A stretch of 64,000 bases of DNA from Neorhizobium alkalisoli (GTDB taxonomy: Bacteria; Pseudomonadota; Alphaproteobacteria; Rhizobiales; Rhizobiaceae). Numbering within the stretch: position 1 is the first letter of the stretch; each line of letters starts with the position of its first letter. The stretch is from positions 186,001 to 250,000 of the forward strand of contig NZ_PVBN01000004.1 of NCBI RefSeq assembly GCF_002968635.1. Direction: 5' to 3'. The notes beneath the pieces were generated by a model. The model ran no database searches, had not been told where the DNA came from, and saw only the letters and a program-made list of their open reading frames with translations. The position numbers and the translations under genes were made by a program. This document shows, piece by piece, positions 15,034-25,033 of the stretch.

Positions 15034-16841
15034 CCAGCCTCTCCCGCGGGTTCGACGCTGACCAGCACCGAGTTTGGCGGCAGGCGCTTTCCCGCTTCGG
15101 GCCAGGCGAAGATCGCCTTGCCCGGCTGTTCCGGCAGGTCTTGAGCCTTTTCGCCGATGTTGAGAGCCAAAGAGAGGGTGCCTTTCGGGAAGCTCCAGGA
15201 AACGGCGAGAAAGCCCTTGTCCGTCTTGACCACCTTGCCGCTGCGGCCGCCTGCCGATCCAAGCAGCGGCACGATATGACGCCTGCGAAGCTCCAGCAGT
15301 TCCTTCGTCAGCGCCAGCCAGTTGCGGCCGTCGCCCATTTCAAGCTTCTTCCAGTCCAGCTTGCAGACGTCGAAGGTCTTTTCGGCATTGGGATCGGGCA
15401 CCGTATCGCCCTCATGGCCGGCATGGCCCTCGAATTCCCTGCGTCGGCCTTCGCGCACGATCTTCGCCAGATCGCCGTGGAAGTCCGTGAAGAACAGGAA
15501 CGGATTGGTCTCGCCATATTCCTCGCCCATGAAAAGAAGCGGGATATGGGGCGAAAGCAGCAGCGTCGCGAGCAGTACCTTCGTTCTGTCGGGACGGGCG
15601 AGCGAAATCAGCCTTTCGCCATGTGCCCGGTTGCCCACCTGGTCATGGTTCTGGATGAAGTCCACGAAAGCGACAGGTGGCTGGTCGATGCTTTTGACGC
15701 CGCGCTTCCTGCCGTTCTGCGGCGAGACTTCGCCCTGATAGGCAAAACCTTCCGTGAGCACCCGGGCGACCAGCTTTTCCGGGTCTTTGGCGAAATCCTT
15801 GTAATAGGCATGGGTCTCGCCGGTCGCAAAGACATGGGCGGCGTTGTGAAAATCGTCGTTCCATTCGCCGGTGAAGAGCGGCGCATTGCCGTCCTCGTCA
15901 CGCGGATGTAGGAAAATGACGTTGCGCGAATCCTCCGTCGTCAGATGGATCGGCCGCTCACCGATCTCGGCACGGATGCGTTCGGCGACTTCGATAAGGA
16001 CATGCTTTTCCGACGGGTCCTCGATCTGGTCGATTGCGTCGAAGCGCAGGCCGTCGAGGTTGAATTCCTCCAGCCAATACAGGGCGTTTTCCACGATGTA
16101 CCGGCGCGCTGGCTCGACGTCATAGGCGATTGCCGCGCCCCAGGGCGTCTTTTTTTCCTCATGGAAGAAAGGCGGGGCAAGCAGTGGCAGATAGTTTCCT
16201 TCAGGCCCGAAGTGATTGAGGACGATGTCCAGCACGACCGAAAGGCCATGACCGTGCGCCGCATCGATGAAGGCCTTGAAATCCTCCGGCGGGCCATAGG
16301 CCGCGTGCGGCGCATAGAGCAGTGCACCGTCATAACCCCAGCCGCGGTTGCCGCCGAAATGGGCAACCGGCATGACCTCGACCATGGTGACGCCAAGCTC
16401 GACCAGATAGGGCAGTTTTTCGATCGCGGAGCGAAAGGTGCCTTCCTTGGTGAAGGTGCCGATATGGAGTTCGTAGACCACCGTCTCCTCCCAGGGGCGG
16501 CCCTTCCAGTCGGTGTTCTGCCAGGCGTAACTGGTCGGATCGATGACCAGCGAGGCGCCGTTGACATCGTCCTTCTGACCGCGTGACGCCGGATCGGGGA
16601 CCGTCGTGCCGTCGGCGAGGACATAGCTATATTCCACACCCGGCGCGACGCCCGTTGCAAGCAGTTCAAACCAGCCGTCATCGGTGCGGGTCATTTCGGT
16701 ATCGTCGTCATCCAGCCGAAGCGCCACAGTCTCCTGGCCCGGCGCCCAGAGGCGGAAACGTACCTCGCCGGCGGCGACATATTCGGCCCCCCAAGTCTTA
16801 GGGAAAGCCCGGAATTCGGCAGCGGCATTGACGTCCGGCAT
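15030..16841 (-). CDS. treZ: Malto-oligosyltrehalose trehalohydrolase TreZ
   Basis: A 603-residue GH13 enzyme that releases trehalose from the product of TreY. An N-terminal carbohydrate-binding beta domain (WGAEYVAAGEVRFRLWAPG) leads into the barrel with VVYELHIGTFTKEGTF, VLDIVLNHFGPEGNYL, LDGLRFDAIDQIEDPS (nucleophile) and VDFIQNHDQVGNRAHGER. First gene of the treZ-treY operon. An exact GGAAC-N16-CGTT promoter 34 bases upstream suggests induction by the general stress response, fitting trehalose as a desiccation and osmotic protectant. No glgX/treX lies next to it. Confidence 0.95.
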   Translation of the reverse strand: MPDVNAAAEFRAFPKTWGAEYVAAGEVRFRLWAPGQETVALRLDDDDTEMTRTDDGWFELLATGVAPGVEYSYVLADGTTVPDPASRGQKDDVNGASLVIDPTSYAWQNTDWKGRPWEETVVYELHIGTFTKEGTFRSAIEKLPYLVELGVTMVEVMPVAHFGGNRGWGYDGALLYAPHAAYGPPEDFKAFIDAAHGHGLSVVLDIVLNHFGPEGNYLPLLAPPFFHEEKKTPWGAAIAYDVEPARRYIVENALYWLEEFNLDGLRFDAIDQIEDPSEKHVLIEVAERIRAEIGERPIHLTTEDSRNVIFLHPRDEDGNAPLFTGEWNDDFHNAAHVFATGETHAYYKDFAKDPEKLVARVLTEGFAYQGEVSPQNGRKRGVKSIDQPPVAFVDFIQNHDQVGNRAHGERLISLARPDRTKVLLATLLLSPHIPLLFMGEEYGETNPFLFFTDFHGDLAKIVREGRRREFEGHAGHEGDTVPDPNAEKTFDVCKLDWKKLEMGDGRNWLALTKELLELRRRHIVPLLGSAGGRSGKVVKTDKGFLAVSWSFPKGTLSLALNIGEKAQDLPEQPGKAIFAWPEAGKRLPPNSVLVSVEPAGEAG

Positions 16842-16874
16842 TATTGATCAGCCCCTCATTGAAAGAGACCGCCA

Positions 16875-16899
16875 AACGGTCGAAGGGCTCGCAAGTTCC
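16875..16899 (-). promoter_or_regulatory. Candidate EcfG/RpoE2-type promoter of treZY
   Basis: Minus strand GGAAC (16899-16895), 16 bases, CGTT ending at 16875: an exact consensus match 33 bases before the treZ start. Confidence 0.65.
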
Positions 16900-17028
16900 A
16901 TCTTCCTACCGTCGCGCAATAAAATTGCTGAAATGAGCAACAAATAACAAGTTCGCGGGAGTGGCCCGCTGGCAATTCCGGCTCTAGATTAAAGGAAATG
17001 CAGACGGTTTCGAGGAGGAGATCTTTGC

Positions 17029-18159
17029 ATGCTGACCGATGAGGAGGAGCTCATCCGTTCGACGGCCGCGGAGTTTTCCCGCGAGGTGCTGAAGCCCGGT
17101 GCGGCGGCGCGCGAGAAAGCGCACGCGATCGAGCCCGAGGTGCTGCAGCAGCTTGGCGAACTGGGTTTTCTTGGCATGCGCACGAGCGAGGAGTGGGGCG
17201 GCGTCGGCTGTTCCTACGTCGCCTATGCGAGCGCCCTGATGGAAATCGCCGCCGGCGACGGGGCGGTCTCGACGCTCGTCAGCGTCCACAATTCGCCCGT
17301 CTGTTCGTTGCTCGACGCCCATGCCTCCGGCGAGCAGAAGGACAAGTTCCTGCGGCCGCTCGCGGAGGGCCGGCATATCGGCGCTTTCGCACTGACGGAA
17401 GCCGACACCGGTTCCGACGCGGCGGCAATCCGAACCCGGGCGACGAAGGACGGCAGCGACTACATTATCAACGGCTCGAAGATGTTCATCACGTCCGGCA
17501 AGATCGCCGGCACCGTCATCATCTTCGCCGTCACAGACCCTTCCGCCGGCAAACGCGGCATTTCGGCTTTCGTCACGTCCACGGATGTCCCGGGCTTCTC
17601 GATTTCCAAGGTCGAGGACAAGCTCGGCCAGAAGGCCTCCGACACGGCGGCGCTGATGTTCGACAACCTGCGCATTCCCGAGAGCCAGCGGATCGGTGCG
17701 GAAGGGGCCGGGCTCAAGATTGCGCTCTCCGGCCTGGAAGCTGGACGCATCGGCATCGCCGCCCAATGCGTCGGCATGGCCCAAGCGGCCTTCGACGTGG
17801 CGCTCACCTATGCCAAGGAGCGAAAGACCTTCGGAAAGCTGCTGCTCGAGCATCAGGCGATCGCCTTCCGCCTTGCGGAAGCAAGGACCCAGATAGAAGC
17901 GGCACGTCAGCTCGTGCTGCATGCGGCGCGGCTGAAGGATCGCGGCGAACCCTGTCTGGACGAGGCCTGCATGGCGAAGCTCTTCGCTTCTGAAATGGCC
18001 GAGAAGGTATGCTCCGAGGCGATCCAGACGCTCGGGGGCTATGGCTATATCTCGGATTTCCCGGTTGAGCGCATCTATCGCGATGTCCGCGTCTGCCAGA
18101 TCTACGAAGGCACGTCCGACATCCAGAAGATCATCATCGCCCGCGGTCTGGCGAACTGA
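17029..18159 (+). CDS. Acyl-CoA dehydrogenase (probably short/branched-chain)
   Basis: A 376-residue flavoprotein that forms the alpha-beta double bond of acyl-CoAs. Signature 1 is GAFALTEADTGSDAAAIRT (about 123-140). The catalytic Glu is in the C-terminal region QTLGGYGYISDFPVERIYRD (about 340-360), and QIYEGTSDIQ closes the protein. GAGGAGGAG precedes the ATG. It opens a six-gene transcription unit with an SDR and the branched-chain 2-oxoacid dehydrogenase genes. A role on isobutyryl-, 2-methylbutyryl- or isovaleryl-CoA is therefore likely, though the exact substrate is inference. Confidence 0.9.
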   Translation: MLTDEEELIRSTAAEFSREVLKPGAAAREKAHAIEPEVLQQLGELGFLGMRTSEEWGGVGCSYVAYASALMEIAAGDGAVSTLVSVHNSPVCSLLDAHASGEQKDKFLRPLAEGRHIGAFALTEADTGSDAAAIRTRATKDGSDYIINGSKMFITSGKIAGTVIIFAVTDPSAGKRGISAFVTSTDVPGFSISKVEDKLGQKASDTAALMFDNLRIPESQRIGAEGAGLKIALSGLEAGRIGIAAQCVGMAQAAFDVALTYAKERKTFGKLLLEHQAIAFRLAEARTQIEAARQLVLHAARLKDRGEPCLDEACMAKLFASEMAEKVCSEAIQTLGGYGYISDFPVERIYRDVRVCQIYEGTSDIQKIIIARGLAN

Positions 18160-18171
18160 GGAGAGGTGAGG

Positions 18172-18939
18172 ATGCGGATCGAAGGCAGCAATTTTCTGGT
18201 AACCGGTGCGGCCTCGGGCCTCGGACTTGCGACAGCTAAAATGCTCGTCGAAGCAGGCGGTTGCGTCGCTTTGCTCGATCTCGATGAGACGAGCGGCCAG
18301 GCGAGGGCGAGCGAGCTTGGCAGGGGCACGATCTTCGTCAAAACCGACGTGCGCAGCGGCGAAGCTGTCGAAAACGCGGTGGCGGAAGCAGAGGCAGCGA
18401 ATGGGCCGATCCGTGGTGCCGTCTGCTGTGCCGGCGTGGCGCCTTCGGAAAAGGTGCTGGGCAGGGAGCGCGTGCATGCGCTGGAGAACTTTACCCGTGC
18501 TCTGGAGATAAATACGATCGGCACGTTCAACGTGATCCGGCTGGCGGCGCAGGCGATCGCGAAGACCCCACCGAACGAGGAGGGCGAGCGCGGCGTGCTG
18601 GTCGCCACCGCTTCGGTCGCGGCTTATGACGGGCAGATCGGGCAGGCGGCCTATTCCGCCTCCAAGGCGGCGGTCGCCGGCATGACGCTGCCGATTGCCC
18701 GTGAGCTTGCCCGCGACGGCATCCGCATGATGACGATCGCGCCCGGCATATTCGAAACGCCGATGATGGCGGGCTTTTCCGATGAGGTCCGCGCCTCGCT
18801 CGGCAAATCGGTGCCGTTTCCGCCGCGGCTCGGCAGACCTTCGGAATATGCGCGGCTGGTGCGCGACATCATCGAAAATCCGATGCTCAACGGCGAAGTC
18901 ATCCGTCTCGACGGAGCGCTTCGCATGGCGCCGCGCTGA
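18172..18939 (+). CDS. SDR family dehydrogenase, type II 3-hydroxyacyl-CoA dehydrogenase-like
   Basis: A 255-residue short-chain dehydrogenase. The cofactor loop is TGAASGLGLATAKML (about 13), followed by DVRSGEAVENAV, then catalytic Ser in ATASVAAYDGQIGQ and YSASKAAVAGMTLPIAREL (about 160). The pattern GIRMMTIAPGIFETPMM resembles human HSD17B10, which oxidises 2-methyl-3-hydroxybutyryl-CoA in isoleucine breakdown; the operon supports that role. ATG 18172 follows GAGGAGAGG at good spacing and is preferred over an in-frame GTG two codons upstream. Confidence 0.85.
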   Translation: MRIEGSNFLVTGAASGLGLATAKMLVEAGGCVALLDLDETSGQARASELGRGTIFVKTDVRSGEAVENAVAEAEAANGPIRGAVCCAGVAPSEKVLGRERVHALENFTRALEINTIGTFNVIRLAAQAIAKTPPNEEGERGVLVATASVAAYDGQIGQAAYSASKAAVAGMTLPIARELARDGIRMMTIAPGIFETPMMAGFSDEVRASLGKSVPFPPRLGRPSEYARLVRDIIENPMLNGEVIRLDGALRMAPR

Positions 18940-18947
18940 ACGGATAA

Positions 18948-20225
<1,278 letters not shown>

Positions 20226-20249
20226 TTCATGAGACTTATCGTTCTTGAA

Positions 20250-20400
20250 AGACCCCTCCCCAACCCCTCCCCACAGGGGGGAGGGGCTAACTTGGCCGCT
20301 CACTCCGTAGATTGGGATCGAGGCGTCGCCGCGAGTCTTCTCCCCCCTTGTGGGGGAGATGGCCGGCAGGTCAGAAGGGGTCTTGCCTCCTCCGATCTGG
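20250..20400. repeat. Dispersed intergenic repeat within the bkd operon
   Basis: A C/G-rich mosaic containing CCCCTCCCCAACCCCTCC, a short GGGG stem, GCTAACTTGGCCGCT and, 60 bases on, TCTCCCCC/GGGGGAGA around TTGT with GGCCGGCAGG after it. The same modules recur at 47440-47640. It lies between bkdA1 and bkdA2, an otherwise tight operon, so it is either transcribed through or folds in the mRNA. Confidence 0.75.
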
Positions 20401-20428
20401 GTGCCCACTTCTCCGCGGAGGCCCGCCC

Positions 20429-21442
20429 ATGGCTCGGATGACGATGATCGAGGCAATCCGCAGCGCCATCGACGTGTCGATGGAGCGCGACGACAATGTG
20501 GTCGTGTTCGGCGAGGATGTCGGCTACTTCGGGGGCGTTTTTCGGTGCACGCAGGGGCTCCAGCAGAAGTACGGCAAGACACGCTGTTTCGATGCGCCGA
20601 TCAATGAATCCGGCATCGTCGGCACGGCGATCGGCATGGCGGCCTACGGGTTGAAACCCTGCATCGAGATCCAGTTCGCGGATTACATGTATCCGGCCTA
20701 CGACCAGCTCACCCAGGAGGCGGCGCGGCTGCGCTACCGCTCCAACGGCGAATTCACCTGCGGAATGGTGGTGCGGATGCCGACCGGCGGCGGCATATTC
20801 GGCGGCCAAACCCACAGCCAGAGCCCGGAGGCCTTATTTACCCATGTCTGCGGCCTGCAGGTGGTGGTGCCCTCCAATCCCTATGATGCCAAGGGCCTGC
20901 TGATCTCCTCCATCGAGAATCCGGATCCGGTGATCTTTCTGGAGCCAAAGCGTCTCTACAACGGCCCGTTCGACGGCCATCACGATCGGCCGGTGACCTC
21001 GTGGGCGGGCCATCCGCTGGGCGAGGTGCCGGCGGAACACTATTCCGTGCCGCTCGGCAAGGCGGTCGTCCGGCGGAAGGGCTCGGCGGTTACCATCCTC
21101 GCCTACGGCACCATGGTGCATGTGGCGGAAGCAACGGCGGAAGAGACCGGCATCGATGCGGAGATCATCGATTTGCGTACGCTGATGCCGCTCGATCTCG
21201 AAACCATCGTGGAATCGGTGAAGAAGACCGGCCGCTGCATGGTGGTGCATGAGGCGACGCTGACCTCCGGTTTCGGCGGGGAACTGGCGGCGCTGGTGCA
21301 GGAGCATTGTTTCTACCACCTCGAAGCGCCGGTCGTGCGCGTCGCCGGCTGGGATACGCCTTATCCGCATGCGCAGGAGTGGGACTATTTCCCGGGGCCG
21401 GCCCGCGTCGGCCAGGCGCTGCGCGAAATGATGGAGGCCTGA
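20429..21442 (+). CDS. bkdA2: Branched-chain 2-oxoacid dehydrogenase E1 beta subunit
   Basis: A 337-residue transketolase-like subunit. VFGEDVGYFGGVFRCTQGL carries the conserved Glu that activates the thiamine cofactor (about 30). PINESGIVGTAIGMA, the FADYM...DQ stretch and AYGTMVHVAEA follow. The ATG at 20429 gives the family's usual length and follows GCGGAG; an earlier in-frame start would read through the upstream repeat. The stop is one base before the bkdB ATG. Confidence 0.93.
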   Translation: MARMTMIEAIRSAIDVSMERDDNVVVFGEDVGYFGGVFRCTQGLQQKYGKTRCFDAPINESGIVGTAIGMAAYGLKPCIEIQFADYMYPAYDQLTQEAARLRYRSNGEFTCGMVVRMPTGGGIFGGQTHSQSPEALFTHVCGLQVVVPSNPYDAKGLLISSIENPDPVIFLEPKRLYNGPFDGHHDRPVTSWAGHPLGEVPAEHYSVPLGKAVVRRKGSAVTILAYGTMVHVAEATAEETGIDAEIIDLRTLMPLDLETIVESVKKTGRCMVVHEATLTSGFGGELAALVQEHCFYHLEAPVVRVAGWDTPYPHAQEWDYFPGPARVGQALREMMEA

Positions 21443-21443
21443 G

Positions 21444-22745
21444 ATGGGCGAGCGCATCATAAAATTGCCGGATGTCGGCGAAGGGGTGGCGGAAGCCGAG
21501 CTTGTGGAATGGCATGTCAATGTTGGCGACCTGGTGCGTGAGGATATGGTGCTCGCCGCCGTGATGACCGGCAAGGCGACCGTCGAGATTCCGTCTCCCG
21601 TCGAAGGCGAGGTGACCTGGCGGCACGGCGAGGTGGGAGATGTGATCGCCACGGGAACCGTTATCCTCAAGATCAGGACAGCCGGCGAAGAGGGCGAGGA
21701 GGAACCGGAGGCGGAGATCCCCGCAACCCAGCCCGAGCCGCTTTCGATGGAGCCGAAACAGGAGCCAGCGGCGGAAAAGCCCAAGCCGGCTCTGCAGATT
21801 GCCCCGCTCGAACGGGTTGCAGTCGGGGCGCCGAAGACGGCAGCCGCCGCTCACGGGGCTCCGCGCGCCGAAGGCGAGAAGCCGCTTGGATCTCCTGCCG
21901 TCCGTCTGCGCGCGAGGGAGGCAGGTATCGATCTGCGTCAGGTCTCGGGAACCGGTCCGGCAGGGCGCATCACCCATGAGGATCTCGACACCTATCTCAG
22001 CCGCGAGAGCGGTCCGGGCATCGCTGCCGGCCTGCATCCGAACAAGAGCGTCCAGGAAATCAAGGTCGTCGGCCTGCGCCGCCGCATCGCGGAGAAGATG
22101 GCGCTCGCAAAATCCCGCATTCCCCACATCACCTATGTGGAGGAAGTGGACATGACGGCGCTCGAAGAACTGCGCGCCCGCATGAATGCAAGCCTGAAAC
22201 CAGGCAAACCGAAGCTCACCATTTTGCCGTTCCTGATGCGGGCCATAGTGAAGGCAGTCGCCGAGCAACCGGGGATCAACGCCCATTTCGACGATGAGGC
22301 CGGCTTCATCCGCCAGTTCGGCGGCGTGCATATCGGAATTGCGGCACAGACCCCAGCCGGGCTTGTGGTGCCGGTCGTCAAGCATGCCGAGGCACGCGAC
22401 ATCTTCGACTGCGCCCGCGAGATGGCACGGTTGAGCGATGCGGCGAGGAACGGTACGGCGCAGCGGGAGGAGCTGACGGGCTCGACCATCACGATCAGTT
22501 CGCTCGGCGCCATGGGCGGCATCGTCTCGACGCCGGTCATCAACCATCCGGAAGTGGCGATCGTCGGCGTCAACAAGCTCGCCATCCGCCCACATTGGGA
22601 CGGGACGCAATTCGTGCCGCGCAAGATGATGAACCTGTCTTCCAGTTTCGATCATCGAGTGGTCGACGGCTGGGATGCGGCAACCTTCGTGCAGCGGCTG
22701 AAGGCGCTTCTGGAAACGCCAGCGCTGATATTCGTCAGCGAATAG
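21444..22745 (+). CDS. bkdB: Branched-chain 2-oxoacid dehydrogenase E2, lipoamide acyltransferase
   Basis: A 433-residue core subunit that moves the branched acyl group to CoA. The lipoyl domain covers 1-80 with the lipoylated Lys in MTGKATVEIPSP (about 44). A Pro/Glu/Ala linker covers about 85-140. The peripheral-subunit-binding domain SPAVRLRAREAGIDLRQVSG lies at about 150-185, and the acyltransferase core runs from about 205 with FDHRVVDGWDAATFV (catalytic His about 400). The gene follows bkdA2 after one base. Confidence 0.94.
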   Translation: MGERIIKLPDVGEGVAEAELVEWHVNVGDLVREDMVLAAVMTGKATVEIPSPVEGEVTWRHGEVGDVIATGTVILKIRTAGEEGEEEPEAEIPATQPEPLSMEPKQEPAAEKPKPALQIAPLERVAVGAPKTAAAAHGAPRAEGEKPLGSPAVRLRAREAGIDLRQVSGTGPAGRITHEDLDTYLSRESGPGIAAGLHPNKSVQEIKVVGLRRRIAEKMALAKSRIPHITYVEEVDMTALEELRARMNASLKPGKPKLTILPFLMRAIVKAVAEQPGINAHFDDEAGFIRQFGGVHIGIAAQTPAGLVVPVVKHAEARDIFDCAREMARLSDAARNGTAQREELTGSTITISSLGAMGGIVSTPVINHPEVAIVGVNKLAIRPHWDGTQFVPRKMMNLSSSFDHRVVDGWDAATFVQRLKALLETPALIFVSE

Positions 22746-22747
22746 GC

Positions 22748-22837
22748 CCGAAAATCGGTTCCGATTTTCGGAAAGCACTATTCGCAGATTCTAGCTTTAG
22801 AGCGTCCTTTGTGCATCTGGAGGATGCACGGCGCTCT
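22748..22837. repeat. Composite palindromic intergenic element
   Basis: Two hairpins lie side by side. The first is CCGAAAATCGG-TT-CCGATTTTCGG (22748-22771). The second is two-tiered: AGAGCG...CGCTCT outside and GTGCATC-TGGAG-GATGCAC inside (22799-22837). Elements of this look are scattered through rhizobial genomes (established in general terms; exact family name not assigned). It separates bkdB from lpdV inside the operon. Confidence 0.7.
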
Positions 22838-22860
22838 ATGAGTGAGGTGAGAAAAGAACA

Positions 22861-24258
22861 ATGAAGGAAATCACCTGCAAGCTTCTCGTCATCGGTGCCG
22901 GTCCGGGTGGCTATGTCTCAGCCATTCGGGCCGGCCAACTGGGGATCGATACCGTCATCGTCGAGATGGCGAAGCCGGGCGGCACCTGCCTCAATATAGG
23001 CTGCATCCCTTCCAAGGCGCTGATCCACGCGGCCGACGATTTTCATAGGACAGCGGCCATGGCCGCAGGCAGGAATGCCATGGGCATCAGGGCAGAGAAT
23101 CTCGCCATCGACTTCGGAAGGACAATGGCCTGGAAGGACGGCATCACCGGCCGGCTGACCATGGGTGTTGCCGGGCTTCTAAAAAAGGCGGGCGTGAAGA
23201 TGGTCGTCGGCCGGGCGAGGTTTCGCGACGGCAAGACGGTGGAGGTGGAGACCGAGACCGGCCAGCAGGTGATCCGTGCCGAAAACGTGGTTATCGCAAC
23301 AGGCTCGGCACCGGTCGAGCTGCCGATGCTGCCGTTCGGCGGCAAGATCATCTCTTCGACCGGCGCCCTATCGTTGGCGCAGGTGCCTGAAAGGCTCGCC
23401 GTGGTGGGCGCCGGTTATATCGGCCTCGAACTCGGCATCGCCTTCGCCAAGCTAGGCTCGAAGGTGACGATCGTCGAAGCGCTCGACCGCATCCTGCCGC
23501 TTTACGACACCCAGCTTACCCAACCGGTTGCGAAGCGGCTGTCGGCGCTGGGTGTCGAGGTATTGCTGGGCACCAAGGTGAAGGGCATGTCCTCGAACGG
23601 CGAAACCCTGCTCGCCGACGCGGCCGACGGCGAGGAAAGACGGGTCGCCGCCGACAAGGTGCTCGTGACGGTGGGCCGCAAGCCGGTGACCGAGGGCTGG
23701 GGACGCGAGGAACTGGAACTCGACATGGACGGCAGGTACCTCAGGATAGACGACCAGTGTCGCACCTCCATGCGCGGGATTTACGCGATCGGCGACGTGA
23801 CGGGCGAGCCTATGTTGGCGCATCGGGCCATGGCCCAGGGCGAGATGGTGGCGGAAATCGTTTCGGGCAAGCGACGGAGCTGGGACAGGCGTGCCATCCC
23901 CGCGGTCTGCTTTACCGATCCGGAAATCGTCTCGGTGGGGCTGTCGCCGGATGAGGCCAGGGCGGCGGGCCGCGAGGTGAAGATCGGCCAGTTTCCCTTT
24001 TCAGCCAACGGCCGGGCGATGACGCTGTCGTCGGAGGAAGGCTTCGTACGCGTGGTGGCGCGTGCCGACAATCATCTGGTGCTCGGCATCCAGGGGGTGG
24101 GTGCCGGGATTTCCGAGCTGTCTGCCGCTTTTTCCATCGCGGTCGAAATGGGCGCGCGACTGGAAGATATTGCCGGCACCATCCATGCGCATCCTACCCA
24201 GTCGGAGGCGTTTGCCGAGGCGGCATTGAAGACGCTGGGGCATGCGCTGCATGTATGA
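22861..24258 (+). CDS. lpdV: Dihydrolipoyl dehydrogenase (E3), bkd-associated
   Basis: A 465-residue flavoprotein disulfide reductase that reoxidises the lipoyl group of BkdB with NAD. The FAD motif is [19 protein letters not shown] (about 11) and the redox pair lies in [13 protein letters not shown] (about 40-52). The NAD motif is [12 protein letters not shown] (about 180), [16 protein letters not shown] follows, and the catalytic His lies near [12 protein letters not shown] at the C-terminus. Last gene of the bkd unit. A longer leader with palindromes separates it from bkdB. Confidence 0.93.
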   Translation: MKEITCKLLVIGAGPGGYVSAIRAGQLGIDTVIVEMAKPGGTCLNIGCIPSKALIHAADDFHRTAAMAAGRNAMGIRAENLAIDFGRTMAWKDGITGRLTMGVAGLLKKAGVKMVVGRARFRDGKTVEVETETGQQVIRAENVVIATGSAPVELPMLPFGGKIISSTGALSLAQVPERLAVVGAGYIGLELGIAFAKLGSKVTIVEALDRILPLYDTQLTQPVAKRLSALGVEVLLGTKVKGMSSNGETLLADAADGEERRVAADKVLVTVGRKPVTEGWGREELELDMDGRYLRIDDQCRTSMRGIYAIGDVTGEPMLAHRAMAQGEMVAEIVSGKRRSWDRRAIPAVCFTDPEIVSVGLSPDEARAAGREVKIGQFPFSANGRAMTLSSEEGFVRVVARADNHLVLGIQGVGAGISELSAAFSIAVEMGARLEDIAGTIHAHPTQSEAFAEAALKTLGHALHV

Positions 24259-24265
24259 GCATGCC

Positions 24266-25033
24266 TCACAACTCCAGCAACGCGTACGGTTTCCCCGTCG
24301 GCTTCTCGATGTGTGATGCGACGTTATAGACCGGGGCACCACCTGGCGTCTTGCCTTCATAAGTGCCGCGATGCGCGTGGCCGTGGACGACGGCTTTGAC
24401 CGGGAAGCGGTCGATGGTTTCTGCAAGACGTGAAGAGCCGAGGAAAGGATAGATTTCCTCCGGTTCTCCCGCGACGGTCTCCCGGATCGGCGCATAATGG
24501 AGAATGACCATGGCCCGCTCGGAACGCACTTGGCGGAGAGCGTTTTCGAGCCGCATCGTCTCTTCCACGCTTTCAGAGACCATGGCCTTGATTGCGGGTT
24601 CTCCGAAAGACCCGAGCATATGCCGGCCGAACCCGCCGGCAAAGCCCTTCACGCCTGCAAAACCGACGCCGTTGATCTCGACCGCCTGCCCCTCCAGAAG
24701 ATGGACGCCGGCATCTTTCAGGATATGCGTGATTTCTTCCACGCAGCCGCATTCATAGTCGTGATTGCCGAGCACGCCGACGATTGGAATCGAGCAGGAA
24801 CGCAGGTCGGCGGCAAGGATTTCCGCCTCCTTGACCTTGCCGAGATCGGTCAGGTCGCCGGTCAGGACGAGGATATCGGCGGCCTGGGAAATCTCGGTGA
24901 AAAGTTCCTTGTAGGAGACAGTACTGTTCTCCCGTACATGCAAGTCGCCCATGGCGGCGATTTTTGCCTTGCCGTTCGCCTTTTTCGCATCCGTTGTCGC
25001 GGTGTCGTTTTTGGCGTTGGTGGTCTTTGTCAC
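24266..25033 (-). CDS. Metallophosphoesterase
   Basis: A 255-residue calcineurin-like phosphoesterase. The two-metal motifs are in order: MGDLHVRE (D-x-H, about 28), LTGDLTDLG (GD), GVLGNHDYECG (GNHD/E, about 89), ILHYAPIRET (H) and VVHGHAHRGTYEG (GHxH, about 219). The first 25 residues are polar and Lys/Thr-rich. It overlaps the nucleotidyltransferase stop by four bases (ATGA), so the two are coupled; this pairing suggests a joint nucleotide or phosphoester function, though the substrate is unknown. Confidence 0.85.
   Translation of the reverse strand: MTKTTNAKNDTATTDAKKANGKAKIAAMGDLHVRENSTVSYKELFTEISQAADILVLTGDLTDLGKVKEAEILAADLRSCSIPIVGVLGNHDYECGCVEEITHILKDAGVHLLEGQAVEINGVGFAGVKGFAGGFGRHMLGSFGEPAIKAMVSESVEETMRLENALRQVRSERAMVILHYAPIRETVAGEPEEIYPFLGSSRLAETIDRFPVKAVVHGHAHRGTYEGKTPGGAPVYNVASHIEKPTGKPYALLEL

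Noticed and set aside
16984..18477. A ~500-codon open frame on the minus strand opposite the acyl-CoA dehydrogenase gene
   Set aside because: High-GC third-position effect; the product is Arg/Asp/His-rich without any domain, and the plus-strand frame is a clear acyl-CoA dehydrogenase.
20250..20400. CRISPR-like array
   Set aside because: The repeated C-rich modules are irregular in spacing and are hairpin mosaics found again at 47440-47640, not direct repeats with unique spacers.
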